From NCBI RefSeq assembly GCF_009299505.1, contig NZ_WBSM01000016.1:1-34174 (forward strand): a stretch of 34,174 bases of DNA. Direction: 5' to 3'. Every line of letters begins with the position of its first letter. The first letter of the stretch is position 1. The translations under genes and the position numbers were made by a program. Below the pieces are notes generated by a model. It was given only the letters and a program-made list of their open reading frames with translations, did not search any database and was not told the origin of the DNA. Origin of the DNA: Bifidobacterium ramosum (GTDB lineage Bacteria; Actinomycetota; Actinomycetes; Actinomycetales; Bifidobacteriaceae). This document shows, piece after piece, positions 1 through 6,715 of this stretch.

Positions 1-157
1 TTGATGAGGGGGGTTGGTGGGGGGAGGGGGGTGGATGGTCAGAGGGGGGGAGGTGGGTGATGTTTGGGGATGTGGGGGGTCGGTGTGGGTGTGTGGGGAA
101 GGTTATGGGGGGGGGTTGTAGTGAGTGGTGGTTTCGGTTGGGTGTTTGTTGATTGTA

Positions 158-203
158 AGCAACATAGGGCCTATTGGATGTCGGAATCGGCTGTATGTCC
201 GTC
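158..203. repeat. family A palindrome, decayed copy (A1)
   Basis: The right arm (AATCGGCTGTATGTCCGTC, ending at 203) is intact. The left arm is recognisable but eroded: ACATAGGGCCTATT stands where intact copies have ACATACAGCCGATT. An old copy that has lost its symmetry suggests the family is not maintained everywhere. Confidence 0.6.
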
Positions 204-316
204 ACAAGAAAACAAACATCAACCGCAACCACCCATCTCAACCACCGACCATCAGACCCATCGCACCCCTCCACAACCGCCCTGCAACGTCCCCAATCGT
301 CACGCCCCTCCCCCTC

Positions 317-363
317 AACGGACATACAGCCGATTCCGCCCTCCAATCGGCTGTATGTCCGTT
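317..363. repeat. family A palindrome (A2)
   Basis: Perfect 19-bp arms, AACGGACATACAGCCGATT and its reverse complement, flank a 9-base centre. This is the cleanest statement of the family A consensus. Confidence 0.95.
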
Positions 364-446
364 TTAGAAAGCAACCATGCATCCGGAAAACGCGAAACCA
401 CGATGAAACCCGAAGCTACCAATTATTGATCACTGCAGGTACCCCA

Positions 447-584
447 CTACGTACCCCATAAGTCACGGTTGCACACGTTGAATGGTGTGCCGTCTACCGT
501 GGCCGTCGCCTCGTGATCGCCTATGTGGACGATCACGGTGCGCCCGTTCACGGTCAGGGTGCCGTGCATCGTGATATGATTCAT
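447..584 (-). CDS. possible 45-aa protein, unknown
   Basis: A minus-strand frame runs from ATG (584-582) to TAG (449-447) and begins MNHITMHGTLTVNGRTV. It alternates hydrophobic and polar residues (TLTVNGRTVIVHI, then EATATVDG), which looks like a small beta-rich fold rather than random translation. Only a weak AAAGG lies upstream of the start. I do not recognise a family. A small orphan frame with an adjacent terminator, about 400 bp from a tRNA gene, could be the remnant of an integrated element. It could also be a chance frame. Confidence 0.3.
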   Translation of the reverse strand: MNHITMHGTLTVNGRTVIVHIGDHEATATVDGTPFNVCNRDLWGT

Positions 585-628
585 TCTGCAACCTTTGGTT
601 TGCGGTGATGAGCCGCTAGCCACAACAA

Positions 629-660
629 GGCCCGATGTTCTCAGCGTCGGGCCTTTTCTT
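629..660 (+). terminator. rho-independent terminator
   Basis: Arms GGCCCGA (629-635) and TCGGGCC (647-653) close an 11-base loop and are followed by TTTTCTT. The U tract is on the + strand, yet no + strand gene is visible upstream, so this may end an unrecognised short transcript or be left over from a lost gene. Confidence 0.6.
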
Positions 661-830
661 ATACCGGGCTTACACCCAGTATCGGCCCGTCATATCAACG
701 GGGACGCCGCATGTTACGGCATCGCCCACGACTGTATCAGAACGCTCGAATACACAGCGATGCCGCGCAAATATCGTGCAACGACTGGCAGCATATGGCA
801 GCAGACACGACGCCGCCCCGCTCCTTTCAC

Positions 831-878
831 AACGGACATACAGCCGATTGTGGGTACGAAAACGGCTGTATGTCCGTT
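831..878. repeat. family A palindrome (A3)
   Basis: 19-bp arms around a 10-base centre. The right arm carries AAACGG instead of AATCGG, so the inner end is imperfect. It lies just beyond the terminator of tRNA-Ser. Confidence 0.9.
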
Positions 879-899
879 GAGGGGATAGAGGTCACAGGG

Positions 900-939
900 G
901 TGGGACATAGGCCAACGCATCGGCATCGCAATGTCCCAC
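900..939. repeat. single inverted repeat GTGGGACAT/ATGTCCCAC
   Basis: Perfect 9-bp arms (900-908 and 931-939) around a 22-base centre. It is unrelated in sequence to family A and no second copy was noticed in this window. It sits immediately downstream of the tRNA-Ser terminator. Confidence 0.5.
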
Positions 940-944
940 GAACG

Positions 945-976
945 AAAAAAGGGCTTTCGGAAAGTCCCGAAAACCC
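945..976 (-). terminator. terminator of tRNA-Ser
   Basis: On the minus strand a 10-bp stem (967-976 with 951-960, one G-U pair) is followed by six T (945-950). It lies 5 bp after the CCA end of the tRNA. Confidence 0.85.
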
Positions 977-980
977 TTGG

Positions 981-1071
981 TGGCGGAGTCAGAGGGATTC
1001 GAACCCTCGAGCCGCGAAAAGCGACTAACACCTTAGCAGGGTGCCCCTATCGGCCACTCAGGCATGACTCC
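981..1071 (-). tRNA. tRNA-Ser(GCT)
   Basis: Class II tRNA with a long variable arm. The acceptor GGAGTCA (1071-1065) pairs with TGACTCC (991-985), then G and an encoded CCA (983-981). The anticodon loop CTGCTAA gives anticodon GCT, decoding AGC/AGU as serine. It is followed directly by a strong terminator. A -10-like TACAGT on the minus strand (1112-1107) may belong to its promoter. Confidence 0.95.
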
Positions 1072-1218
1072 ACTGTTGTGACGCATACGCGACGCAACAG
1101 CATGTAACTGTACCATCCTCCGTCGGACAAAACACCGACACCCGGAAGAAAAACGGAAAACTCACGCCGACGGCCCGATCACACCCCGCCGCCGGCCCGG
1201 CCCCAGCGCGCCAAACCG

Positions 1219-2154
1219 TCAGTCCGCCGGCGACTGGTCACCCGAAAACGTCACGATCACCGCCGCGATCACGCATGCCACGCCCACGCACTCCCATACG
1301 CTCGGGATCTCGCCGAACGCCAGCCCGATCGCCACCGCGACGGCCGGATTGATCGACTGCATCACCGAAAACGCGCCGGACGTGGTCCGCCGCATCACGA
1401 TCTGATCGGTCATGTACGGAATGAACGACGCGAACGTCGAGATCAGGAACAGCACGGCGAGCAGCTTCCACGCGCCGCCCGGAGCGGCCGCCCACGTGGC
1501 GCCGGCCTTCGGATGGATCACATGCGCGACCGCGCCCGGCCCGAGCACGATCGTCTGCAGCAGCCAGCCGATCGCGATGCCGACGCACAGGTTGTCAAGC
1601 GAGTTGCCGCGCGAGGCGATCCGCCGGCCGAGCACGATATACACGCCCCACATCGACCCGCCGAGCAGGATCGCCGCCAGGCCGATCGCGAAATGGCCAC
1701 CGCCCGCGCCGGCCAGCGACACGCCGGCGAGCAGCACCACGCCGCACGCGGCGATCACGATGCCGAGCCGTTCGCGCCAGCTGCGGCCGGTGATCACGGC
1801 CACGCTCAGCGGCCCCATGAACTCGATCGCCACGGCGATGCCCATGTCCATGTTGCTGATGGCCACGTAGAACATCGTGTTCATGAGCACCACGGCGACG
1901 CCGCAGCCGGCCACGACGGCCCACCCGCGCACGTCGGACGGCAGTTGGCGGCGTTTCGCGGCGCGCCACGGGCGACGCCACGCCATCATCATCACGGCCA
2001 TGAATCCGACGCGATACCACACGGCATACAGCGGATCGAGCTGGGTGAACGCGACCTTCGCGATGGCGGTGGCGAGATAGATGATCAGCGCTTCGCCCAT
2101 CACGATCAGGAAGACGGGGACGCGGTTGAGGGTGGCGAGAATGGCGTGTTTCAC
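1219..2154 (-). CDS. EamA/DMT-family transporter, RhtA-like
   Basis: About 311 residues of almost continuous hydrophobic helices (about ten), with short basic loops such as RRPWRAAKRR. The layout is the two-times-five-helix repeat of the drug/metabolite superfamily. The family exports amino acids or other small metabolites across the inner membrane; RhtA-type members export threonine and homoserine, and the substrate here is not decidable. The frame stays open upstream to 2256, but that part is Pro/His-rich and overlaps the dinB LexA box, so I place the start at GTG 2154 just before the first helix (NRVPVFLIVMGEALIIY). There is no Shine-Dalgarno sequence; a TACGCT lies 7 nt upstream, which would fit a nearly leaderless mRNA. 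An ATG 54 bases further in is the alternative start. The gene is divergent from dinB. Confidence 0.85.
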   Translation of the reverse strand: MKHAILATLNRVPVFLIVMGEALIIYLATAIAKVAFTQLDPLYAVWYRVGFMAVMMMAWRRPWRAAKRRQLPSDVRGWAVVAGCGVAVVLMNTMFYVAISNMDMGIAVAIEFMGPLSVAVITGRSWRERLGIVIAACGVVLLAGVSLAGAGGGHFAIGLAAILLGGSMWGVYIVLGRRIASRGNSLDNLCVGIAIGWLLQTIVLGPGAVAHVIHPKAGATWAAAPGGAWKLLAVLFLISTFASFIPYMTDQIVMRRTTSGAFSVMQSINPAVAVAIGLAFGEIPSVWECVGVACVIAAVIVTFSGDQSPAD

Positions 2155-2249
2155 AGGATTCAGCGTACTCGGTACGGGTGGTGCGACAGGCCGGTGCGAG
2201 GGTGGGCAACCCGGGGTTACCGCGTACCCATACCGCACGACACGCGAGT

Positions 2250-2263
2250 CGAACATTTGTTCT
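2250..2263. promoter_or_regulatory. LexA (SOS) box
   Basis: CGAACATTTGTTCT is a near-perfect match to the Gram-positive/actinobacterial LexA operator (CGAAC-N4-GTTCG type). It is centred about 30 bp upstream of dinB and just upstream of its -10 hexamer, where bound LexA would block RNA polymerase. The EamA gene runs the other way from about 100 bp off, so it may be affected too. Confidence 0.85.
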
Positions 2264-2273
2264 ACCGTGTCGG

Positions 2274-2279
2274 TATGCT
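2274..2279 (+). promoter_or_regulatory. dinB -10 hexamer, leaderless start
   Basis: TATGCT ends exactly 6 bases before the ATG at 2286, which puts the expected transcription start on the A of the start codon. No ribosome binding site is present. The -35 position falls inside the LexA box. Confidence 0.5.
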
Positions 2280-2285
2280 GGCTTC

Positions 2286-3698
2286 ATGAGTACGGCACCG
2301 AGGCTGGCCGCCGCCAAGCGGGATTGGGGGCATGACGAGACCGGGTGCACGGTGCTGCATATCGACATGGACGCGTTCTACGCGTCGCTCGAGGTGGCCC
2401 GGCACCCCGAGCTCAAGGGCCGTCCTGTGATCATCGGGACGGGCCCGCGGTCGGTGGTGTCCGCGGCGAGTTACGAGGCACGGCGGTACGGGATCAATTC
2501 GGCGATGCCGAGCGCCCGCGCACGCCAGTTGTGCCCGAACGGCGTGTTTCTGCCGGTGGACATGACGTATTACCGCATGATGTCGCGGCGGATCTTCACC
2601 GAAGTGTTTTCGCAGGTCACCGATCGGATCGAGCAGGTGTCGGTGGACGAGTGCTACATGGACGTGAGCGGCGCACTGCTGCGGTGGGAACGGCCGAGCG
2701 CGATCGGCACGTGGCTGCGGAGCGAGGTCGCACGGCGGTATCACGTGACCTGTTCGGTGGGGATCGCCGCGAACAAATTGGTGGCGAAGATGGCGTCGAC
2801 GAACGCGAAGCCGGACGGCATGCTGCTGATTCCGGTGGCACGGCACGCCGAGTTCGTGCAGATGATGCCGTTGCGCGGCATTCCCGGCATCGGGCCGTCG
2901 CTGGAGAAACGGCTGACGGCGTGGGGCGTGCGGTCGGTGGCCGATCTGGCGGCGATGAGCGAGGACGCGTTGACGCGGGCGTGCGGTTCCGCGACGATGG
3001 CACGCGGACTGTACGCGGCGGCGCGGGGATTGGACGGACGTGCGGTGACGCCGTATACGCCGGAGAAGTCGATCGGCGCGGAGCGGACGTTCGACGAGGA
3101 CACGCGCGACATGCGGCGGGTGCGCGCACTGTTGCGATGGGCGTGCGACGACGTGGCCAGTTCGTTGCGGCGGCGCGGGTTGATGGCACGCACGGTGACG
3201 GTGAAACTGCGGTTCGCCGATCTGAGTTATATGACGAAGGCGCATACGATGGATCGTCCGTTGGACGCGGCGACCGCGTTGTATCCCGAATGCGTGACGC
3301 TGCTGCGGGCGATGCTCGGCGTGCCCGATTACGTGGGCGACGAAGTGCCGCTGCCGCGGGAGATACGATTGGCCGGTATGAGTGCGAGCGGATTGGTGGA
3401 GGCGGCCGGCGCGGTGATTCAGCCGACGCTGGATGATGTGATGGAAGAGGCCGGGGTACGGGTCGGAGTCAGCGGTAGCGGCTCAGGCATGGACGTTGGC
3501 ACAGACATGCGCACGGGAGCTGGCGTGCGCACCGGCACGCACGCGGTGGAAGTTCCCGCGACGGCATCGACCGACCACGGCCACACCGCAACCGGCACAC
3601 CCCGCGAAACGCGCGCCGATCGACTGCGCGGCGCGGAACAGGCGCTCGACGCCGTCCGTCGCAAGTACGGCACCAAAGCCGCTACCCTCGGCCTCTGA
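2286..3698 (+). CDS. dinB: DNA polymerase IV (Y-family)
   Basis: Error-prone translesion polymerase. The Y-family palm is clear: HIDMDAFYASLE gives the metal-binding Asp27 and steric-gate Phe31, and SVDECYMD gives Asp121 and Glu122. YEARRYGINSAMP and SVGIAANKLVAKMAS are standard fingers/palm motifs, and a helix-hairpin-helix thumb segment (RGIPGIGPSLEKRL) follows. The start is ATG 2286; an upstream extension of the frame is not protein-like. At 470 residues it is longer than typical Pol IV (about 350-420). The excess is a Gly/Ser/Thr/Val-rich tail (roughly residues 395-440) ahead of a helical end terminating in ATLGL, reminiscent of the C-terminal beta-clamp motif QLVLGL of E. coli Pol IV. 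The upstream LexA box indicates SOS induction. Confidence 0.95.
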   Translation: MSTAPRLAAAKRDWGHDETGCTVLHIDMDAFYASLEVARHPELKGRPVIIGTGPRSVVSAASYEARRYGINSAMPSARARQLCPNGVFLPVDMTYYRMMSRRIFTEVFSQVTDRIEQVSVDECYMDVSGALLRWERPSAIGTWLRSEVARRYHVTCSVGIAANKLVAKMASTNAKPDGMLLIPVARHAEFVQMMPLRGIPGIGPSLEKRLTAWGVRSVADLAAMSEDALTRACGSATMARGLYAAARGLDGRAVTPYTPEKSIGAERTFDEDTRDMRRVRALLRWACDDVASSLRRRGLMARTVTVKLRFADLSYMTKAHTMDRPLDAATALYPECVTLLRAMLGVPDYVGDEVPLPREIRLAGMSASGLVEAAGAVIQPTLDDVMEEAGVRVGVSGSGSGMDVGTDMRTGAGVRTGTHAVEVPATASTDHGHTATGTPRETRADRLRGAEQALDAVRRKYGTKAATLGL

Positions 3699-3767
3699 TG
3701 CACAATCGACAATATCCGCCGCACCCGTTTATTCCCTCCGTCCTTCTCCCCCCTTCTCCCCACCCTC

Positions 3768-3817
3768 TAACGGACATACAGCCGATTGTGCAGGGCAAAT
3801 CGGCTGTATGTCCGTTA
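3768..3817. repeat. family A palindrome (A4)
   Basis: Perfect 20-bp arms starting TAACGGACATAC around a 10-base centre. It is the first of three copies whose starts are exactly 88 bp apart (3769, 3857, 3945). Confidence 0.95.
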
Positions 3818-3856
3818 AGGAAGGAGAGAAAGAAGAAGAGACGCCTTCACTCGCCA

Positions 3857-3905
3857 AACGTACATACAGCCGATTCACCTTACGTAATCGGCTGTATGTA
3901 TGTCA
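3857..3905. repeat. family A palindrome (A5)
   Basis: Variant copy. The left arm has GTACATAC for GGACATAC, and the right end reads GTATGTATGTC, so the outer 6 bp no longer pair cleanly. Confidence 0.85.
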
Positions 3906-3943
3906 AGAAAACCCTCAGGAAAATAGATAGAGCAGTCCCCTCC

Positions 3944-3993
3944 TAACGGACATACAGCCGATTCACCCCATAAAATCGGCCGTATGTACGCTA
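3944..3993. repeat. family A palindrome (A6)
   Basis: Arms TAACGGACATACAGCCGATT and AATCGGCCGTATGTACGCTA with three mismatches. It starts exactly 88 bp after A5. Confidence 0.85.
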
Positions 3994-4001
3994 GGGAGAA
4001 G

Positions 4002-4139
4002 GGACGTTCTTACTCACCAAACAGACATACATCATCGGCTTTTCCATGCTCACCGTCACGTGAACGTTCCTACACGTCAGACGGACATACATCATCGGCC
4101 TTTCCGCGCTCGCCGTCGCATGGACGTTCCTACGCACCA
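4002..4139. repeat. 60-bp tandem repeat carrying family A left arms (A7)
   Basis: Two full 60-bp units (4002-4061, 4062-4121) and the start of a third (4122 onward, running into palindrome A8). Each begins GGACGTTC or GAACGTTC, followed about 20 bp later by CGGACATACATCATCGG, a variant left arm without its right-arm partner. The period is exact. A minus-strand frame through this block translates only the repeats and is not called. Confidence 0.85.
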
Positions 4140-4186
4140 GACGGACATACAGTCGTTTTTTCGGCCGGATCGGCTGTATGTCCGTC
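4140..4186. repeat. family A palindrome (A8), mirror partner of A9
   Basis: The centre of this copy is asymmetric (AGTCGTTTTTTCGGCCGGAT). The whole element is the reverse complement of A9, which starts 101 bp downstream. Confidence 0.9.
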
Positions 4187-4240
4187 AGAAAAGCGGCGTA
4201 TGTCGCAGAGACGTGAATAAACGATATACGCCGTCCTGTC

Positions 4241-4287
4241 AACGGACATACAGCCGATCCGGCCGAAAAAACGACTGTATGTCCGTT
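4241..4287. repeat. family A palindrome (A9), mirror partner of A8
   Basis: Centre ATCCGGCCGAAAAAACGACT is the reverse complement of the A8 centre. The 54-bp interval between A8 and A9 itself contains a shorter inverted repeat (GGCGTAT/ATACGCC). Confidence 0.9.
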
Positions 4288-4328
4288 ACAAAGCGACAGC
4301 CCTTCTTGAGCAGCTGTATGTCCGTTAG
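4288..4328. repeat. family A half-element (A10)
   Basis: Only the right arm is intact (GCTGTATGTCCGTTA, ending at 4326). The left part retains GACAGCC at best. It lies just beyond the 3' end of dapC. Confidence 0.5.
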
Positions 4329-4395
4329 AGGGGAAGTCCAATGAGGAGGGGAAAGGAAAACCAAGAGCGAGTGAAACACTCAGAGCATGAAACAC

Positions 4396-5589
4396 CTAAC
4401 GTGCTAGGCGCTCGGCGGCGTCGGCGATGGACTCATCGGTGGCGGTGGCGGAGAATCGCAGGTAGCCGGGCGCGCCGTAGAACTCGCCGGGGCTCGCGAT
4501 GATGCCGATCTGCGCCAGCGCAGCCATATCCTGCCAGCAGTCACCGGACTTCGCCCTGACCCACACATACAACGCACCGTCCGGCATGTTCGTCGCGTAC
4601 CCATACGCACGCAACGCACCGACTAACGTACCCAGCCGATCACGATACCGGTCATGCTGACGCCGCACCGACTCATGGTCACGCAGTCCGGCGGCCATCG
4701 CAGCCTGCACCGGACCGGGAATGATCTGACCGATCTGCTTGCGGTAGGCGGTCATCGGCCCGACCAACGCCGGATCGCCGGCAATGAACGCGGTACGATA
4801 CCCCGCCATGTTCGACTGCTTACTCAGCGAATACAGTACGAGCACACCGTCGGCTGAACCGCCGCACACCGCATCATCCAACGCGCACGGCGCCGGTACG
4901 ATGCCGACCAACGGATCACCGGCAACCGTCTTCCCCGCGACCGACGCCACGCCATCCCCCGCAGCAGCAGCGGCGGCACCCCACGTCATCAGCGCATAAC
5001 ATTCGTCCGACAGCACCACCGCGCCGATCTCACGCGCGGCGGCCACGATGCCGGCCATCCGCGCCGCGGACAGCACCTTGCCCGTCGGATTGCACGGCGA
5101 GTTCACCCACACCGCGCGCACGCCCGGCACATGCCGCCACGAATCCACGTCGGCCACGTCGTCGACCTTGAGCACGGTCGCACCGGCCAGTTGCGTGCCG
5201 ATCTCATACGTCGGATACGACACCGTCGGCTGCACGACCACGTCGCCCTCGCCGAAGTGCAGCAGCGACGCCATGAGTGCGACCGCCTCCTTCGACCCGA
5301 CCGTCGGCACCGCGGCGGCGCCGGTCGCCGCAAGATCGACGCCGCGGCAGTCACGGAACCACTCGGCGATCGCGGACTGCAGATCGGCGGTGCCCACGGT
5401 CGCGGGATATCCGTACGCGTTCGGATCGTCGGCAGCGACGGCCAGCGCCTTGCGCACCGGATCGGGCACCGGATCGACCGGGGAGCCGACCGACAGGTCG
5501 ATCATGCCGCCGAACGCGGCTTTCGCGGTGCGCTTGTAGGCGGCGATACGCGACCAGTCATACGGCGAGGCGAATTCGTGGAAACCCAT
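4396..5589 (-). CDS. dapC: succinyldiaminopimelate aminotransferase (class I PLP)
   Basis: 397-residue fold-type I aminotransferase, probably converting N-succinyl-2-amino-6-oxopimelate to N-succinyl-LL-diaminopimelate in lysine/peptidoglycan precursor synthesis. Visible motifs are NSPCNPTG (Asn167), SDECY (Asp195, Tyr198), and the PLP lysine in YSLSKQSNMAGYR (Lys257), with Arg265 nearby. The assignment to dapC rests on the N-terminus (MIDLSVGSPVDPVPDPVR) and on the ferredoxin immediately upstream, the usual actinobacterial fdx-dapC pairing; other aminotransferase substrates are not excluded. A segment of about 45 residues rich in Ala and Gly (about 203-248) between SDECY and SLSK is longer than usual in the family. 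The start ATG has AAGGA 7 nt upstream. Confidence 0.85.
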   Translation of the reverse strand: MGFHEFASPYDWSRIAAYKRTAKAAFGGMIDLSVGSPVDPVPDPVRKALAVAADDPNAYGYPATVGTADLQSAIAEWFRDCRGVDLAATGAAAVPTVGSKEAVALMASLLHFGEGDVVVQPTVSYPTYEIGTQLAGATVLKVDDVADVDSWRHVPGVRAVWVNSPCNPTGKVLSAARMAGIVAAAREIGAVVLSDECYALMTWGAAAAAAGDGVASVAGKTVAGDPLVGIVPAPCALDDAVCGGSADGVLVLYSLSKQSNMAGYRTAFIAGDPALVGPMTAYRKQIGQIIPGPVQAAMAAGLRDHESVRRQHDRYRDRLGTLVGALRAYGYATNMPDGALYVWVRAKSGDCWQDMAALAQIGIIASPGEFYGAPGYLRFSATATDESIADAAERLAR

Positions 5590-5604
5590 GGGACATCCTT
5601 AGTA

Positions 5605-5637
5605 CAAAAAATGGCCGACGCGCGAGGCGACGGCCAT
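5605..5637 (-). terminator. terminator between ferredoxin gene and dapC
   Basis: Minus-strand stem with 11-bp arms starting ATGGCCG and one mismatch (5637-5627 with 5621-5611), loop of 5, followed by six T (5610-5605). It sits in the 71-bp gap between fdxA and dapC and would limit read-through into dapC. Confidence 0.8.
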
Positions 5638-5660
5638 CAGCGAACGCAATACGGAACCGC

Positions 5661-5981
5661 TCACTGGTTCTGCGGCGGCAGCGCGGCGACCTGCTCCGGG
5701 TCCTTGCCGATCGGACCATGCGCGGAGGCACCGCCGAAATCGCCGACCTCGGCGAAGAAGTTCACCGCGGCATCCTTGTACCACGCCCACTCCTCCGGCA
5801 GATCGTCCTCGTAGAAGATCGCCTCGGTCGGGCAGACCGGCTCGCACGCGCCGCAGTCGACGCACTCGTTCGGGTTGATGTACAGCGAGCGGGAGCCCTC
5901 ATAGATGCAGTCGACCGGACACTCGTCCACGCAGGCCTTGTCCTTGACGTCCACGCAAGGCTGAGCGACAACGTATGGCAT
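5661..5981 (-). CDS. fdxA: 7Fe ferredoxin (3Fe-4S/4Fe-4S)
   Basis: 106-residue cytoplasmic electron carrier. The cluster ligands are visible as PCVDVKDKACVDECPVDC (Cys9, 17, 21, 25) and CVDCGACEPVCP (Cys40, 43, 46, 50). The C9-x7-C17 spacing at the first site is the 7Fe signature, with one [3Fe-4S] and one [4Fe-4S] cluster. The acidic C-terminal extension (EDDLPEEWAWY) matches actinobacterial FdxA/FdxC. The start ATG at 5981 has a strong GAAGGAG 5 nt upstream. A TATCCT at about 6016-6011 on the minus strand is a candidate -10. An 11-bp tandem repeat lies further upstream. Confidence 0.93.
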   Translation of the reverse strand: MPYVVAQPCVDVKDKACVDECPVDCIYEGSRSLYINPNECVDCGACEPVCPTEAIFYEDDLPEEWAWYKDAAVNFFAEVGDFGGASAHGPIGKDPEQVAALPPQNQ

Positions 5982-6065
5982 GGTTTCTCCTTCGTTTTTA
6001 CTGCATTCAAGGATAGTCCGCCGGCGGGACGGGTCGGCCGGCAACGTACGTGCCGGCACGCACTG

Positions 6066-6103
6066 TTGCAGTACCGCAACGGCACTGCAACGGCACTGCA
6101 ACA
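6066..6103. repeat. 11-bp tandem repeat, operator-like
   Basis: ACCGCAACGGC (6073), ACTGCAACGGC (6084) and ACTGCAACAAG (6095) repeat every 11 bp, preceded by an inverted copy TTGCAGT (6066-6072). It lies in the divergent fdxA/HIT intergenic region. Helical-turn spacing suggests cooperative protein binding, but no factor can be named. Confidence 0.55.
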
Positions 6104-6190
6104 AGCGGCAAATCACCCTGCTCGCCGCCGCACGAACCGTATGATGGCCGCGGTATCGCATCCGCGCATCACCGTCACGAAAGGACCATC

Positions 6191-6613
6191 ATGAGTCACG
6201 AAGCCTGTTCATACTGCGACGAAGGACCGCTGCTCGACGAGTTCGGCATCAAGATCGCCGAACTGCCGGCCAGCAAGGTCGTGCTGTTCAAGGAGCAAAG
6301 CCACCGCGGCCGCGTGATCGTCGCGTCGAAGCATCACGTCAGCGAGATCGTGGAGCTCAGCGACGAGGAGCGCAACGCGTTCTTCGCGGACGTGAACCAC
6401 GTGGCGAAGGCGCTGCACGCGGCGTTCCACCCGGACAAGATCAACTACGGCGCGTACGGCGACACCGGTCATCATCTGCACTTCCATCTCGTGCCGAAGT
6501 ATCGCGACGACGACTTCGAATGGGGCAGCACGTTCGCGATGAACCCGGGACGCGTCACGCTGGACGAATCGGAGTACGCGCAGCTCGCGCAGCAGATCAT
6601 CGCGCAGTTGTGA
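6191..6613 (+). CDS. HIT family protein (histidine triad hydrolase)
   Basis: 140 residues. The catalytic triad is HHLHFHLVPK (His95, 97, 99), the HxHxHxx motif of HIT nucleotide hydrolases/transferases (HINT branch), preceded by NYGAYGDTG. The N-terminal CSYC (Cys6, Cys9) may be half of a zinc site, as in several bacterial HIT proteins. The usual substrates are adenosine phosphoramidates; the exact one is not readable here. ATG 6191 is chosen over an upstream extension because GAAAGGA lies 5 nt before it and the extension is Pro/His-rich. A TATGAT at 6140-6145 is a candidate -10. The gene is convergent with the amino acid permease. Confidence 0.9.
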   Translation: MSHEACSYCDEGPLLDEFGIKIAELPASKVVLFKEQSHRGRVIVASKHHVSEIVELSDEERNAFFADVNHVAKALHAAFHPDKINYGAYGDTGHHLHFHLVPKYRDDDFEWGSTFAMNPGRVTLDESEYAQLAQQIIAQL

Positions 6614-6628
6614 GGGACTCGCCACGCC

Positions 6629-6676
6629 GCTCCCCTCAGTCAGCTGCGCTGACAGCTCCCCTCAGAGAGGGGAGCC
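6629..6676. repeat. CTCCCCTCAG hairpin repeat at convergent junction
   Basis: A compound hairpin: GTCAGCTGCGCTGAC (6639-6653) is palindromic, CTCCCCTCAG occurs twice (6630, 6656), and the second copy pairs with AGAGGGGAG just after it. From memory, very similar CTCCCCTCAGTCNGCT elements are widespread in gut actinobacteria. It may act as a two-way terminator between the HIT gene and the permease, though no T tract is present. Confidence 0.6.
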
Positions 6677-6715
6677 AGGGTACGGTCGGACGGTCACATA
6701 CGAACACCAGTATCG

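Larger units (their letters stand above)
1..446. other. gene-free G-rich leading segment
   Basis: The first 120 bases are strongly G-rich on the given strand and low in complexity. The rest holds one decayed and one intact copy of the family A palindrome. Open frames run through the stretch on the + strand, but their translations are Pro/His/Thr-rich and consist largely of the palindromes read in different frames, so I do not call them genes. Confidence 0.6.

Noticed and set aside
64..461. Overlapping + strand frames of 80-121 codons
   Set aside because: Translations are G-rich leader DNA and family A palindromes read in three frames; no ribosome binding site and no protein-like composition.
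2155..2256. N-terminal extension of the EamA transporter to 2256
   Set aside because: It is Pro/His/Arg-rich, precedes the first helix, and its start would lie inside the dinB LexA box.
3991..4395. Minus-strand 134-codon frame
   Set aside because: It translates the 60-bp tandem repeats and palindromes (recurring NGHTVVFSAGSAVCP and MMYV segments), overlapping non-coding repeats throughout.
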